47,500 nucleotides of DNA from Glandiceps talaboti (taxonomy: Eukaryota; Hemichordata; Enteropneusta; Spengelidae). Of this stretch, positions 38,201 to 47,500 are shown piece after piece. The translations under genes were made by a program, and so were the position numbers. Numbering within the stretch: the first letter of the stretch is position 1; every line of letters starts with the position of its first letter. The stretch is taken from positions 17,627,230 to 17,674,729 of the forward strand of contig NC_135557.1 in NCBI RefSeq assembly GCF_964340395.1. Reading direction: 5' to 3'. The notes under the pieces were generated by a model. The model had not been told where the DNA came from. It searched no databases and was given only the letters and a program-made list of their open reading frames with translations.

Positions 38201-41200
38201 ATGACGGACCCTGAAGTTGTCATGACAACTAAAACAACCATGGTGTGTCAAGATTGTCTCGCTGCAAGACAAGAGGAGGTGCAAAATAAATTTGGCAATG
38301 GTGGAATAAAGTCCACGGATGTGATCAGAACCATATCAGAATTTCAATTGAGGAAGAGCGTACCTGTATACAAAGTGAAGGAGGCTGCAAAACGATCTGG
38401 AAATATACCGTTTTTACATGGTAAACTTGATATCGGTGTTCATCCTCCAATTATCGAAACACATCCTTGTAGCAGTTCTCCTACCAAGGTCAAGGACTTT
38501 CATTTTCACCCGCAGCTACCACTGATTAAAGAAAGTGTAGTTGATGACTCTAATAACCAATATAATGATGCAGAAGTTGCAGATATTACTGAACATGCCC
38601 CTTTCTTCAAACGGATATCAGAAAGTAGTTCTCCCGGGGGTGATGTCAATAATCTTCCTGACAGTAACGGTGAATATGTCGATCTTGAGAAAGATGTTAC
38701 CTTTCAAGAAGACACCCTCCTCGCAAAAAAATCGGACAAGACAGTACAAGATAAGAGGCACAGCATCGAATCGGAATACCCAGCAATATTCGAAGATTCT
38801 GATGAATTTGAATCCCAAGAAAGTTCTACACCCACTGAAGACATCTATTCGCATGAAGACCAGCGTGGTGATAATTTTGTACAAATCTACGATTCTGAGG
38901 GGGTGATTGAATTTCTCACACCAATCGCCGAGGAAACTGACGAATGCGATTTGGACGAGTCTGGAAGTGAGGACAGCATGGAGAATGATCAGGATGAAAC
39001 AAGTTCAAATGAGCTACAAGAGAAGTTGGCAGATCCTGATGACGAAAAGCATACAGCAATATATGAGAACACTACCAAGACGTCAATCTTGAATGAAGGA
39101 TTCCACACTGAACACGACTTGACCGGAACTGGTTCTAATTGTACTAATTCTCCACAATTAGACGATAGCAGCAAAGTCGTACATAGTGGAAATACATTAG
39201 GTGAAGACGCAGTAAAATTGAACTTGGGTGACCTTGAAAAAATTTCGATATCAGAAACTAGGAGCAAGGAACAATCTGAAGAAGTTAATACTAGTGTTTC
39301 GGATACTATAGAGAATGTGTCGTCGCTACAATCAGAAGTGGTCGATGCTTCCGACTATTTGACAGGACTATCACCATCTTACAAAAATCAAAACGAAAGC
39401 GAAGAATCAAAGGATAATAACATTATGGCGGGAGAGAGCGAATTGTGTGAAGCAGACGACGTCTTTGCAGGGAAAACTGACTTGACAGCAGTTGTGTTTA
39501 AATGGACTGACAGTGGACGTTTTGTTGCTATTGCTGGTGAATTTAACCATTGGAAGGCAGAATCAATGACATATGATGACAGGTAAATTGACTTTATGTT
39601 TCCTAAAACTGCAATGAAAGTTATTAAAGCTGCTAAAAGGCAATTGCTTGAATCAGTTTAGATAATCACAATGGATGCAAGTAAAGCGTCCTAAAACATT
39701 CCAAGTGTGGCTGGAACCAAACATCAACACTAAAACTTGTGTGATCTTACATTTTGAAAAAAAAAATATTGAGGCGCCTTTTCAAGTTTTTTTGACTGTT
39801 AATTTTAGACCTGGCAATATAGAGACTTGTTGATCCACTATTCCATTCATTTTCAGTGGAAGAATCTGATCAACAAGATTAGTAACCCTGTATGTCCTTA
39901 ATATTCTATCCAAAAACTAATAGTAGCAGTAGATTTTGGATAACGCTATATGTTTGGACCCAATTTCTTCCCAAGTCTTGAATTTTAGTCAACGTCTGTT
40001 ACAATTATATAGATATTGAGAGACTTTGGGTGGGGTCACAGTTAGGGGTTACAGTTGGGGTTTAAATGTTTCAATTATCTGGTAATGTAGGTGGGTGTAA
40101 CCCAATCTATGACTAGTCTTTTGTTTTATTTTGAAATTAACTTTATGATAAAAGGTTTTTAGTTCATTGCCTCATTGCCAGATGAAGACGGCTGTTAGTC
40201 GTCAAAATATTGGAAGACCCTGATATTTTGTTGATTGATGAAATTAAGTTTTGTTGAGAATTCAAGACAGTGAATGAAACTATTTGAACATAAAAGGTTG
40301 TATTTTTAACTGCTGATACTAGTAATTATCAGTTGTATCTCGTCATTTCTAAATCAATTTATGTGCTAATATAATGACATGCAAGAAATATTCTACTTAT
40401 TCTAACAGTCAAATCAGAAAATATGCATCTGAATCATATTTTCAAATTACTGTGAACTACAAAATTTCATTTTTGATATTATATTTTTGTAACTTTACTT
40501 TCAATTTACAGAAGGCTATTATGATCTTTAGGAGTAATAAACACACAAACAAACAACAATCAATCAATCAATCAATCAATCAACCAACAAATAAACAGTT
40601 CTGTTGATTTAGAAAGCTTATTGCAAGCAACTATTCCAGTTAAAAATAACTATAAGTGAGATTTCATTTTTATATTACAATCTAAAGAAATCAATGTATA
40701 TTGAAAGAAATGTTGTCCCAGTTACTGTTAAGTTACATTCATATTTTGTAAAAATCTTTTAATAATTTACAAGTGTTTATTCATTATTATCGATTGCTTT
40801 GTATCAAAACCGAGCACATCTGTGTGTATTACATACTGGATTAATCATAGCACATTTAATTGTCCATCAGTATATCCCAAACATATAGTAACAGTAGATT
40901 TTGAATAACCATTTTTGCATCTAATTTCTTCCAAAGTCTTGAATTATTTAATTTCTTCCAAAGTCTTGAATTATCAGTTCAAGTGAGGATTTAGGAGAGA
41001 TAACCAGATGTGTGGCAGAACAAGAAAAGTTAGTCTAGAACAAAAAAATGACCCAAGGCTTATTCAATCTTTACAACAAAACACCAGTAATTAATATAAG
41101 AACACGTGCTTAATTAGTATTGAAAACACAACTTCTGCAGTGAGGTCACCCCTATCCTTAAGCATTGCCCATGTTAAGTCTATGGAAAATTGGTTTCAAA

Positions 41201-42135
41201 TAGAAATCTTCACTATTATCCACTTTTATGGGATTGAATTCAATACGTCTTTAAATACCATTGAACGTATATGCAGGCACATACAATGTTTTTGTTGTAC
41301 CTAGCCAGTCTTTATTTGTGTAACTCTATTATTTAGACAATTGTGGGGAGTTTATTTTAATGTCAGTGCTAAGAGCGAACGATTGATACATTTGAAAGGG
41401 CTTAGCTTACGTGTGTACCTTTTCACAACAATTGTTTACAGTGGTTGAATATTAACTAGGTGTAGTGTTTTGTTTGTGTGATCAGACAGAAACATAGTTT
41501 ACTACGCTCCATTGCCTTCTGACTAAAGGACAAGAAACGTACGATTTAGTGTTCTGAGCAATAATGACAGTAGTCAAAGGTCAAAGCTCGCGGAGTAAAA
41601 TATTACCATGTAGCCTCACAGCAAGGGTAGAAGTTAGTGGCTAAAAAACGAGATGGCATTTGAAAAGTGCATTACATTGGTTGATAAATTGAACAAATGT
41701 TTGACAATGAATATTGAACTGTGGTAAAGAATTCACCATAGTTTCTATTCCTATCTTTCTGGTATGCCATTGCCTTTTGTAAGGGTATATTTACTCGTAC
41801 TGTGTACTGCGAAACGTTTGATAAAAATTGATTTCGTGATGACATCCATATAGAGAAAATTAAGTTGAAACGAAAAACCCAGAGGCAATCATACTGATGT
41901 ACCACTCCCTTTAGACCTATTGTGCACTACGAAGCAGATATTGATCGGTGAACAGTGCGATGTGTGTGGGAGGGTAGATAGGGTTAAAATCCAGAGTCCA
42001 GTGAATACATAAAAAATCTAATTAAATACCGAATGGCAATTGTACTGGTATGTCACTGCCAAAAACGTATATTTACCTGCTATGCACTAGGAAACATTTG
42101 TTGACTAAGTAAACATTATGAAGGTATGGTGTGTG

Positions 42136-42167
<32 letters not shown>

Positions 42168-43835
42168 TGTATGTATGTATGTATGTATGTATGTATGTAT
42201 GTATGTATGTATGTGTGTGTGTGTGTGTGTGTTGGTGGGCAGTCAACCCACGCTGATGAAAATTAATTCAATTAAACGCATAATAGCATATTAAAGTGTG
42301 ATAGGGACATTGAAAAGGTTCAGATCACAAGTATATCGAACTAAAAATACAAATGAATGAATTGAATAAAGGAGAGAAACAACACCAATGCCTGGGGCTC
42401 ATTACTTGACAAGTTTGTAAAGTTCAACAAGGTCATCGGTTTACGTGTAAATGCCAGTCAATCAATAAGTACACAAAGGGTATTACAAAGATGTAGGTAT
42501 TTACATTATACTCTGACCCGTATATGTTCTATCTCAGATCACTAGAAGATGGTCCGAGGTTCTATTACATGTAACCCAGTCTAACAGTCATTTTAGAATT
42601 ATTATAGCAGAGCTTTCAAAATTTCCAATCTCTTTCTTATAAACGACAACACGTAAATGTGATATGAGGTGGGATGCCACTGAGACAGTTCACTGGTGTG
42701 TCTTCTTATCATGCATAACTAATGATCCAACACTCATCGGAGGTGCAGTTTTGTCAGACCTATATATCACGATAATGTTTTGTTTTAAAATGTACCTGGT
42801 GTGTTGCAACGTTGGTAATTCATTTGATCAGCCAAACTGATCAATATTTTTGGTCATTTAAAAATGTTATTTCTATTCAAGCAGTCTCATTAATATGCAC
42901 GGTCGCATTATCATGTAAACATCATGATACAGTGAGGACAACAGAAAGACAAAAGTGTTTGGAGGAATGTAAACTTAGATATTAAGAAGCCTTTTATGGG
43001 GGGGGGGAGGATGGACAGAAAGAAACAGAGTCATACACTGAGAAAATGCAATTTTAGTTCAAAATTTGAATTGTGTTGCTCACAAAACATGAACAATCGA
43101 ATTCCGCTTTACTGTTTAAATGTATATATATGTCTATGCAAAATTCTAAGCCCGTTCATTAAAAAAAGGAGAAAGGAAACGTATGTGTACATGACAGTTG
43201 ATCTTGAGTATTTTAGATAACTAATCCAGACCATTACCATACAACCATGGAGGAATATACTTCGATGCTTCAACACAGGCGTTTTCTATGCATTGACATC
43301 ACCAAATTCCAACTTCACCCAATCATGCATTATATCAATTTCTTTACTCAGGGAAAAGTGTTTCTTGAAAGAATACGATCTTGGAGATGGGGAACACCAG
43401 TATAAATATGTTGTCGACGGGAGATGGCGACTGAAGTCAGACGAGGTAAGATACCGTTCAACTGAACTGACCCCAGTCATGTCTGTCCTAGATAGCTTAG
43501 ACTATAAACCAAATACCGATTTCAATACGTTCACTGACGCATTTCCTGCGGGTATGGGTTAACAATGGGTTCTTTATTTCGTGTTCATACACATCTTGTG
43601 TAGTCGAGTACTGTACATCTAAGGCACCTCTTTCAGTCTTTATATTATGGCTGTCTTGTATGGTATCTGTGTTACGCCTGACCATGGATGTAGGTCCGGA
43701 TCCTTCCTACCTCCATGGCCTGGCTGACATTGGTCAGTAGTACTGATCAAGTCTATGTGTGTATGTATGTATGTATGTATGTATGTATGTATGTATGTAT
43801 GTATGTATGTATGTATGTATGTATGTATGTATGTA

Positions 43836-43873
<38 letters not shown>

Positions 43874-44637
43874 CGTGCGTGTATGCATGGATGTATGTAT
43901 GTATGTATGTATGTATGTATGTATGTATGTATGTATGTATGCATGCATGCATGAATGCATGCATGCATGCATGCATGCATGTATGTATGTATGCATGTAT
44001 GTATGTATGTAAGTATGTATGTAAGTATGTATGTATGTGTGCATGTATGTGTGTATGTATGTATGTATGTATGTATGTATGCATGTATGTATGTATGTAT
44101 GTATGTATGTATGTATGTATGGATGGATGGATGGATGGATGGATGGATGGATGGATGGATGGATGGATGTATGTATGGATGGATGTATGTACATCGTTTT
44201 CCTATCATCACATTCAAGTTGTAACCATGATATCGACCGTGCCTTTGGTCCCTTATAGTGTCATGTCTACGGTAGACCAGTGTCTGTGTAAATTATAAGG
44301 CATCAGAGTTACTGACAACCGTTGTATTAATATGCTAGACACGTGTAGACAATCAACTACAGATCTTTATTACCATAGAGGGTTAATTCGGTCACATCGG
44401 CTCTGTATGTGTCTTGTACACTTTGACCTCATTGCCTGTACACAAACTTTGTAACAGTTCACGAACTCTGCCTGATCTGGTTCCATGGGAAATTTCACAC
44501 TAAGTGTGCCACTTTTAAATGAGAGGACAATACATCGATTATTACGAAGTACAAGTCATAAATACAACCTCTACTTTAGAACTTTTACAGTTTACCAAAA
44601 ATAAAGAGGCGAGTATTTACGAGCTAAGAATATGTAT

Positions 44638-44697
<60 letters not shown>

Positions 44698-45153
44698 ATG
44701 TATGTATGTATGTATGTATGTATGTATGTATGTTTCAAATGTACAATTACTTCAATGCCATACGATATCCAACATGTCGAAAAAGGGTAGTTTATCTTCA
44801 TTTTTTTATCGTACGTATCCCAGTATACTCCAACACATTTTAGTTTAGTAAATATTTGAGTGTATTTGTTTGTAGAAAGTATTGCAAACTATGTTAAGAA
44901 ATGCACAGAACTATATACCAAGGATGACTCAATAGGAGAAGTTTATAAACTATGTTAGATATACATGTAGTGATTCCCAAATAGTGTTCAATTCCTCTAT
45001 AGTGACATTGACAGATAATGCTGAATATAATTCTCAATCTATTCTCTTTTCCAGGGGGACATACAGGGCCCGTTTGGACCAAATCACGTGGTTCGAATTA
45101 AAGACGGCAAGAGATTGGGTGACGATATCAAGTGCGACGACGATGAATACTAA
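33734..45153 (+). CDS. BTB-BACK protein with C-terminal glycogen-binding (AMPK1_CBM/CBM48) domain
   Basis: join(33734..39582, 43352..43445, 45055..45153), 2013 residues. The start ATG has a good context (A at -3, G at +4). BTB domain at about 36-141 ([20 protein letters not shown]); BACK domain at about 150-262 ([30 protein letters not shown]). The pair is most reminiscent of BTBD17/galectin-3-binding-protein-type BTB-BACK regions. Residues about 281-1917 are acidic, Ser/Thr/Asn-rich and probably disordered, with a Thr-rich run (about 508-526) and seven Asp (1395-1401). Residues 1918-1997 form a full AMPK-beta-type carbohydrate-binding module: [31 protein letters not shown]1940, K1968, W1975 and N1991 lie where AMPK beta has its sugar-contacting W100, K126, W133 and N150 (the last is less certain). 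Exon phases match exactly at both junctions. By family knowledge, BTB-BACK proteins bind CUL3 or oligomerise, and the module binds glycogen; a glycogen-targeted adaptor or scaffold is inferred. There are no kelch repeats, signal peptide or membrane segment. Upstream non-coding exons are possible. Confidence 0.9.
41761..42105 (+). repeat. Degenerate tandem repeat in intron 1
   Basis: Three related segments begin near 41760, 41893 and 42045. Each runs from a TGGTATGCCA-TGCC-like or TGATGTACCACT-like phrase to a TGCACTA-CGAA/GGAAA-like phrase followed by CATTTGTTGA or a variant. Spacing is roughly 135-150 bp and divergence is high. Non-coding. Confidence 0.5.
42131..42232. repeat. (TATG)n/(GT)n microsatellite in intron 1
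   Basis: About 20 TATG tetramers followed by about ten GT dinucleotides, flanked by unique sequence. Confidence 0.97.
43352..43445 (+). CDS. Exon 2: middle of the AMPK1_CBM domain
   Basis: 94 nt. Acceptor TTTCTTTACTCAG (AG 43350-43351) and donor GAG-GTAAGA (GT 43446-43447). Its first base completes the Arg-1950 codon split by intron 1 (AG from exon 1, G here), and the exon ends in phase 0. It encodes residues 1951-1981, including the strand pair [13 protein letters not shown], which matches the most conserved block of AMPK beta glycogen-binding domains. A stop-free extension beyond the donor (to 43560) has no domain similarity. Confidence 0.92.
43757..44190. repeat. Long patchwork tetramer array in intron 2
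   Basis: Successive blocks of TATG, TG, TGCG, TATG, TGCA, TATG/AAGT variants and GGAT tetramers over about 430 bp. Each block differs by single-base changes in the tetramer, as expected from local expansion of point-mutated units. The long frames on both strands are repeat translations. Confidence 0.97.
44639..44732. repeat. (TG)n-(TATG)n microsatellite in intron 2
   Basis: About 21 TG dinucleotides followed by about 13 TATG tetramers. Confidence 0.97.
45055..45153 (+). CDS. Exon 3: end of the AMPK1_CBM domain and stop codon
   Basis: 99 nt from acceptor TCTATTCTCTTTTCCAG (AG 45053-45054) to the TAA at 45151-45153. Reads residues 1982-2013, beginning [15 protein letters not shown] and ending in an acidic tail, [15 protein letters not shown] corresponds to the last strands of the glycogen-binding module (LG-x-NN-x-I/V in AMPK beta). 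The frame continues in phase 0 from exon 2. No AMPK beta C-terminal subunit-interaction domain follows, so this is not an AMPK beta subunit. Confidence 0.88.
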   Translation, partial: GDIQGPFGPNHVVRIKDGKRLGDDIKCDDDEY

Positions 45154-45890
45154 TACAACACTACAGTTAGATGGTTATTATATTCGACATCCTCGTCAAC
45201 GCATGCGCTCAAGACTACGGATTTGTTATTTACACGTACGGAAACGCGATACACGATGCTGCAGAACTGGTTGACAAACGAAGGGATTCTTTGCCTCAAC
45301 AAAACTTGGCTGAATTCCTTTCTATATTTAGTTTGATATGTACTACAGAGACTTGATTTCTTTGTCATTTAAATTTATGCAAATTATGTGAATTTACAAA
45401 TATGGTTCGTAAATAAGTCTTTTCTATACTAACTCCTAGTTCGTGTAAAACGCGTTTGATAAACTTATTCTAATATTGATATTACATATCTTATCTTTAG
45501 TGGGTAGTGGTAGAGGTCTGTTTCAAAGAAAACAATCTTGCACGGAAGCTGTCAGAATATTGAACGTTGTTTTTATTAGATACAACTATCATACCATGTT
45601 TTACCTCATGAAAGCGAATGTCGAAGTTTTATTTTAGTAGTAAATGTTTAGACACAGATCGTTGCAGATTACTCTTCACCCTCTCTGTTTCATACAGTCA
45701 CTTGGACACCCATAAGAAATGACACACACTACACTTTAAGATAGCAATATTCCAAAAAATACAGTTTCTTGCTACATTTTGTCTAAATGAAATTGGCTAA
45801 TATGCCATCATGCAGACATGACATCAAATGAACATGAAGAACAGATGTCACCCTCCGCTTACAGTACAAACGAATAAAAAAAATGGCGCC
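45154..45890 (+). other. Probable 3' UTR with a candidate poly(A) signal at 45873-45878
   Basis: After the stop codon the sequence is non-coding. The first canonical AATAAA I see lies at 45873-45878, about 720 nt downstream, followed by a T/G-rich stretch (about 45905-45925) that could serve as a downstream element. A non-canonical, nearer poly(A) site is possible. A short minus-strand frame here (45150-45368) shows no domain. Confidence 0.4.
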
Positions 45891-46434
45891 TGCGTGGCTG
45901 GGTCTATTTCTATTGGTTGATTTGAGTCAGACTAAATGTAACAAGAAATTGTATTCATTCGCTTTTGCTTTATTAGTCTAGAGTACACAGTTTCTTATTG
46001 GTTTCTTTGTGATTGTAGCAAAAAGGACAGTGAACAGTAACCTTCAACGCACTGTAATATTGTTTTGTAGATTTGAGTTGGAGTACTTAGTATGTTTCCA
46101 CTCTAAAGTGTAGACCATTCGACATACTATAGGGATTTAATTCGATATTTTGATAATATCGAGTTATTGTTAGATTCATAAATTTCATTTGTGTAAATTT
46201 TCTAGTTACAATTTAAAGGCAATTGAAGTATGACTAAACGTTTCACTTAAATTGGTAGGGAATGTATATATCTTTTATTATTCAGCAGAATTGCCAATAT
46301 ATATATATATTTGTGTGTATATTTACTACTATGATTACAAGTTATTGACTTCAGTTTCAGCTTGGCACGAGACTATTGTTATAAGTTATCAATTTAGAAA
46401 AACAACAACAGATCATGCCGAAATACTAATACAA
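45891..46434. other. Non-coding DNA, nothing recognised
   Basis: AT-rich sequence after the candidate 3' end. Contains a short palindrome, CGATATTTTGATAATATCG, at about 46143. No gene is supported. Confidence 0.4.
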
Positions 46435-46547
46435 ATACATACATACATACATACATACATACATACATACATACATGCATACACACATACATACATACAT
46501 ACATACATGCATACATGCATGCATGCATACATACATACATACATACA

Positions 46548-46580
<33 letters not shown>

Positions 46581-46957
46581 CCATGCATGCATGCATACAT
46601 ACATACATACATACATACATACATACATACATACATACATGCATGCATGCATGCATGCATACATACATACATACATACATATATACATGCATGCATACAT
46701 ACATACATGCATGCATACATACATACATACATGCATACATACATACATACATACATACATACATAATCCATACATGCATGCATGCATACATACATACATA
46801 CATACATAAAGACAGACAGACATACATACATACACCCACACATATGTACATAGCTTACGACCGACCGACTTATACAGACCGTCAGACAGACAGACAGCCA
46901 GACAGACAGACAGACAGACAGACAGACACATGCGCAACCAACCAACCAACCAACCAC
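46435..46957. repeat. Patchwork (ATAC)n/(ATGC)n array with (GACA)n and (CAAC)n ends
   Basis: About 400 bp of ATAC tetramers with interspersed ATGC runs, then GACA tetramers (about 46808-46822 and 46882-46928) and AACC tetramers (about 46935-46957). Long open frames on both strands are translation artefacts. Confidence 0.97.
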
Positions 46958-47500
46958 AGTAAATGCTATTTACGTCGTTTATAATAATGCAAACCGTGTC
47001 TTGTTATACCAAATTTCTTTATATAAAATAAAAAAACGGACAGCTTGGGATGAAGTCATATCATCTCTAGAATACAATAAGTTAAAGTCACTTTTAAGTA
47101 TATCTATCAGGTATTTTTTTTAATCAAACAACTTCTGAAATCAAAACGAACAGAATATAGCAAACTCTTAGTAAATATATGTAAAATTATAAAATACTAT
47201 GATATCACAATATACTGCCTGTTTAATGAAGAACTATGAAAGAAGGAAATTACATTTAACCCCTTTCATTTTAGGACAACGTATAACATTACAAGACCTT
47301 TGTCGGATGGATATTCAGAATGTTACGTTAAAGAGGAAAAATATCTTCAACTCAGTCTGTTCCGCATTGCTGTATTGCATCAATGTCCATTATCCCACAA
47401 CATGTTGAGAAATGTTTATTGACTATATGATTATTTATCCACTGAAATTCGAATATACAAATGCATTTTGAATAATTTACATATTTAGTGACTTTGTTGT
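46958..47500. other. Non-coding DNA, nothing recognised
   Basis: AT-rich end of the window. A plus-strand frame at 47199-47408 (69 codons) has no recognisable domain and no splice or promoter context I can support. Confidence 0.4.

Larger units (their letters stand above)
39583..43351 (+). other. Intron 1 of the BTB-BACK-CBM gene
   Basis: 3769 nt, donor ATGACAG-GTAAAT, acceptor CTTTACTCAG. It splits the glycogen-binding domain between the AGEFNHW and GEHQYKY blocks. The donor supplies an in-frame TAA (39584-39586), so retention would end the protein after residue 1950. The intron holds (CAAT)n at about 40556-40582, related segments at 39899-39995 and 40868-40975 (TTTCTTCC-AAGTCTTGAATT), a (TATG)n/(GT)n tract and weak tandem repeats around 41.8-42.1 kb. 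No nested gene was seen. Confidence 0.85.
43446..45054 (+). other. Intron 2 of the BTB-BACK-CBM gene
   Basis: 1609 nt, GT at 43446-43447 and AG at 45053-45054. About a third of it is microsatellite (43757-44190 and 44639-44732). The remainder shows no exon-like frame with domain similarity. Confidence 0.85.

Noticed and set aside
34039-39267. Antisense and alternative-frame ORFs inside the 5.85-kb coding exon
   Set aside because: They are shadows of the long plus-strand frame. None shows a recognisable domain.
33734-39586. Reading the large ORF as a complete 1950-residue single-exon gene
   Set aside because: Its stop is created by the splice donor GTAAAT in the middle of a carbohydrate-binding module. 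The rest of the module is found in phase in two downstream exons with consensus splice sites.
45055-45153. An AMPK beta subunit gene
   Set aside because: The module matches AMPK beta, but the upstream part is BTB-BACK plus disordered sequence, and the AMPK beta C-terminal interaction domain is absent.

Overview
This is eukaryotic, almost certainly metazoan, nuclear DNA. It has spliceosomal introns with clean GT-AG boundaries, a BTB-BACK protein gene, degenerate Penelope-like and non-LTR retroelements, very abundant (ATAC)n/(AC)n/(GA)n microsatellites and two large satellite arrays. The style resembles a repeat-rich, AT-rich invertebrate (probably marine) genome. I cannot assign a phylum from the sequence alone.

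Layout. 1-9 kb: non-coding DNA with compound microsatellites, a MITE-like foldback (4216-4347), one copy of a dispersed repeat (2793-3048) and a diverged G-rich tandem repeat with a unit of about 230 bp (8.04-9.15 kb). 9.07-9.91 kb: a large inverted repeat. 9.92-10.4 kb and 11.5-19.85 kb: a megasatellite built on the pentamer TATAG/TATAC that repeatedly switches strand. It encloses a minus-strand degenerate Penelope-like reverse transcriptase (about 10.5-11.3 kb) and a 109-bp near-perfect foldback (17203-17311). 20-22.3 kb: interspersed repeats. 22.62-28.94 kb: about 37 tandem copies of a 169-bp satellite with higher-order structure. 28.95-30.2 kb: the 3' part of a dead LINE reverse transcriptase directly abutting that satellite. 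30.25-33.7 kb: low-repeat DNA with a possible minus-strand promoter/first exon (about 31.0-31.15 kb) and the 5' region of the main gene.

The one convincing protein-coding gene is on the plus strand: join(33734..39582, 43352..43445, 45055..45153), 2013 residues. A 5.85-kb first coding exon encodes a BTB domain, a BACK domain and about 1640 residues of acidic, Ser/Thr-rich disordered sequence. The end of exon 1 plus two small exons rebuild a complete glycogen-binding module of the AMPK beta-subunit type (AMPK1_CBM/CBM48), with both sugar-platform tryptophans present. The frames join exactly across both introns. A BTB-BACK (CUL3-adaptor-like) head on a glycogen-binding tail is not an architecture I recognise as characterised. 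It suggests a ubiquitin-ligase adaptor or scaffold targeted to glycogen, and it is the most interesting object in the window. Both introns and the 3' flank carry more microsatellites.

Most other open reading frames are translations of microsatellites (Tyr-Ile-His-Thr, Met-Tyr-Val-Cys) or of the pentamer array (Tyr-Thr-Ile-Leu), or are antisense shadows of the large exon.
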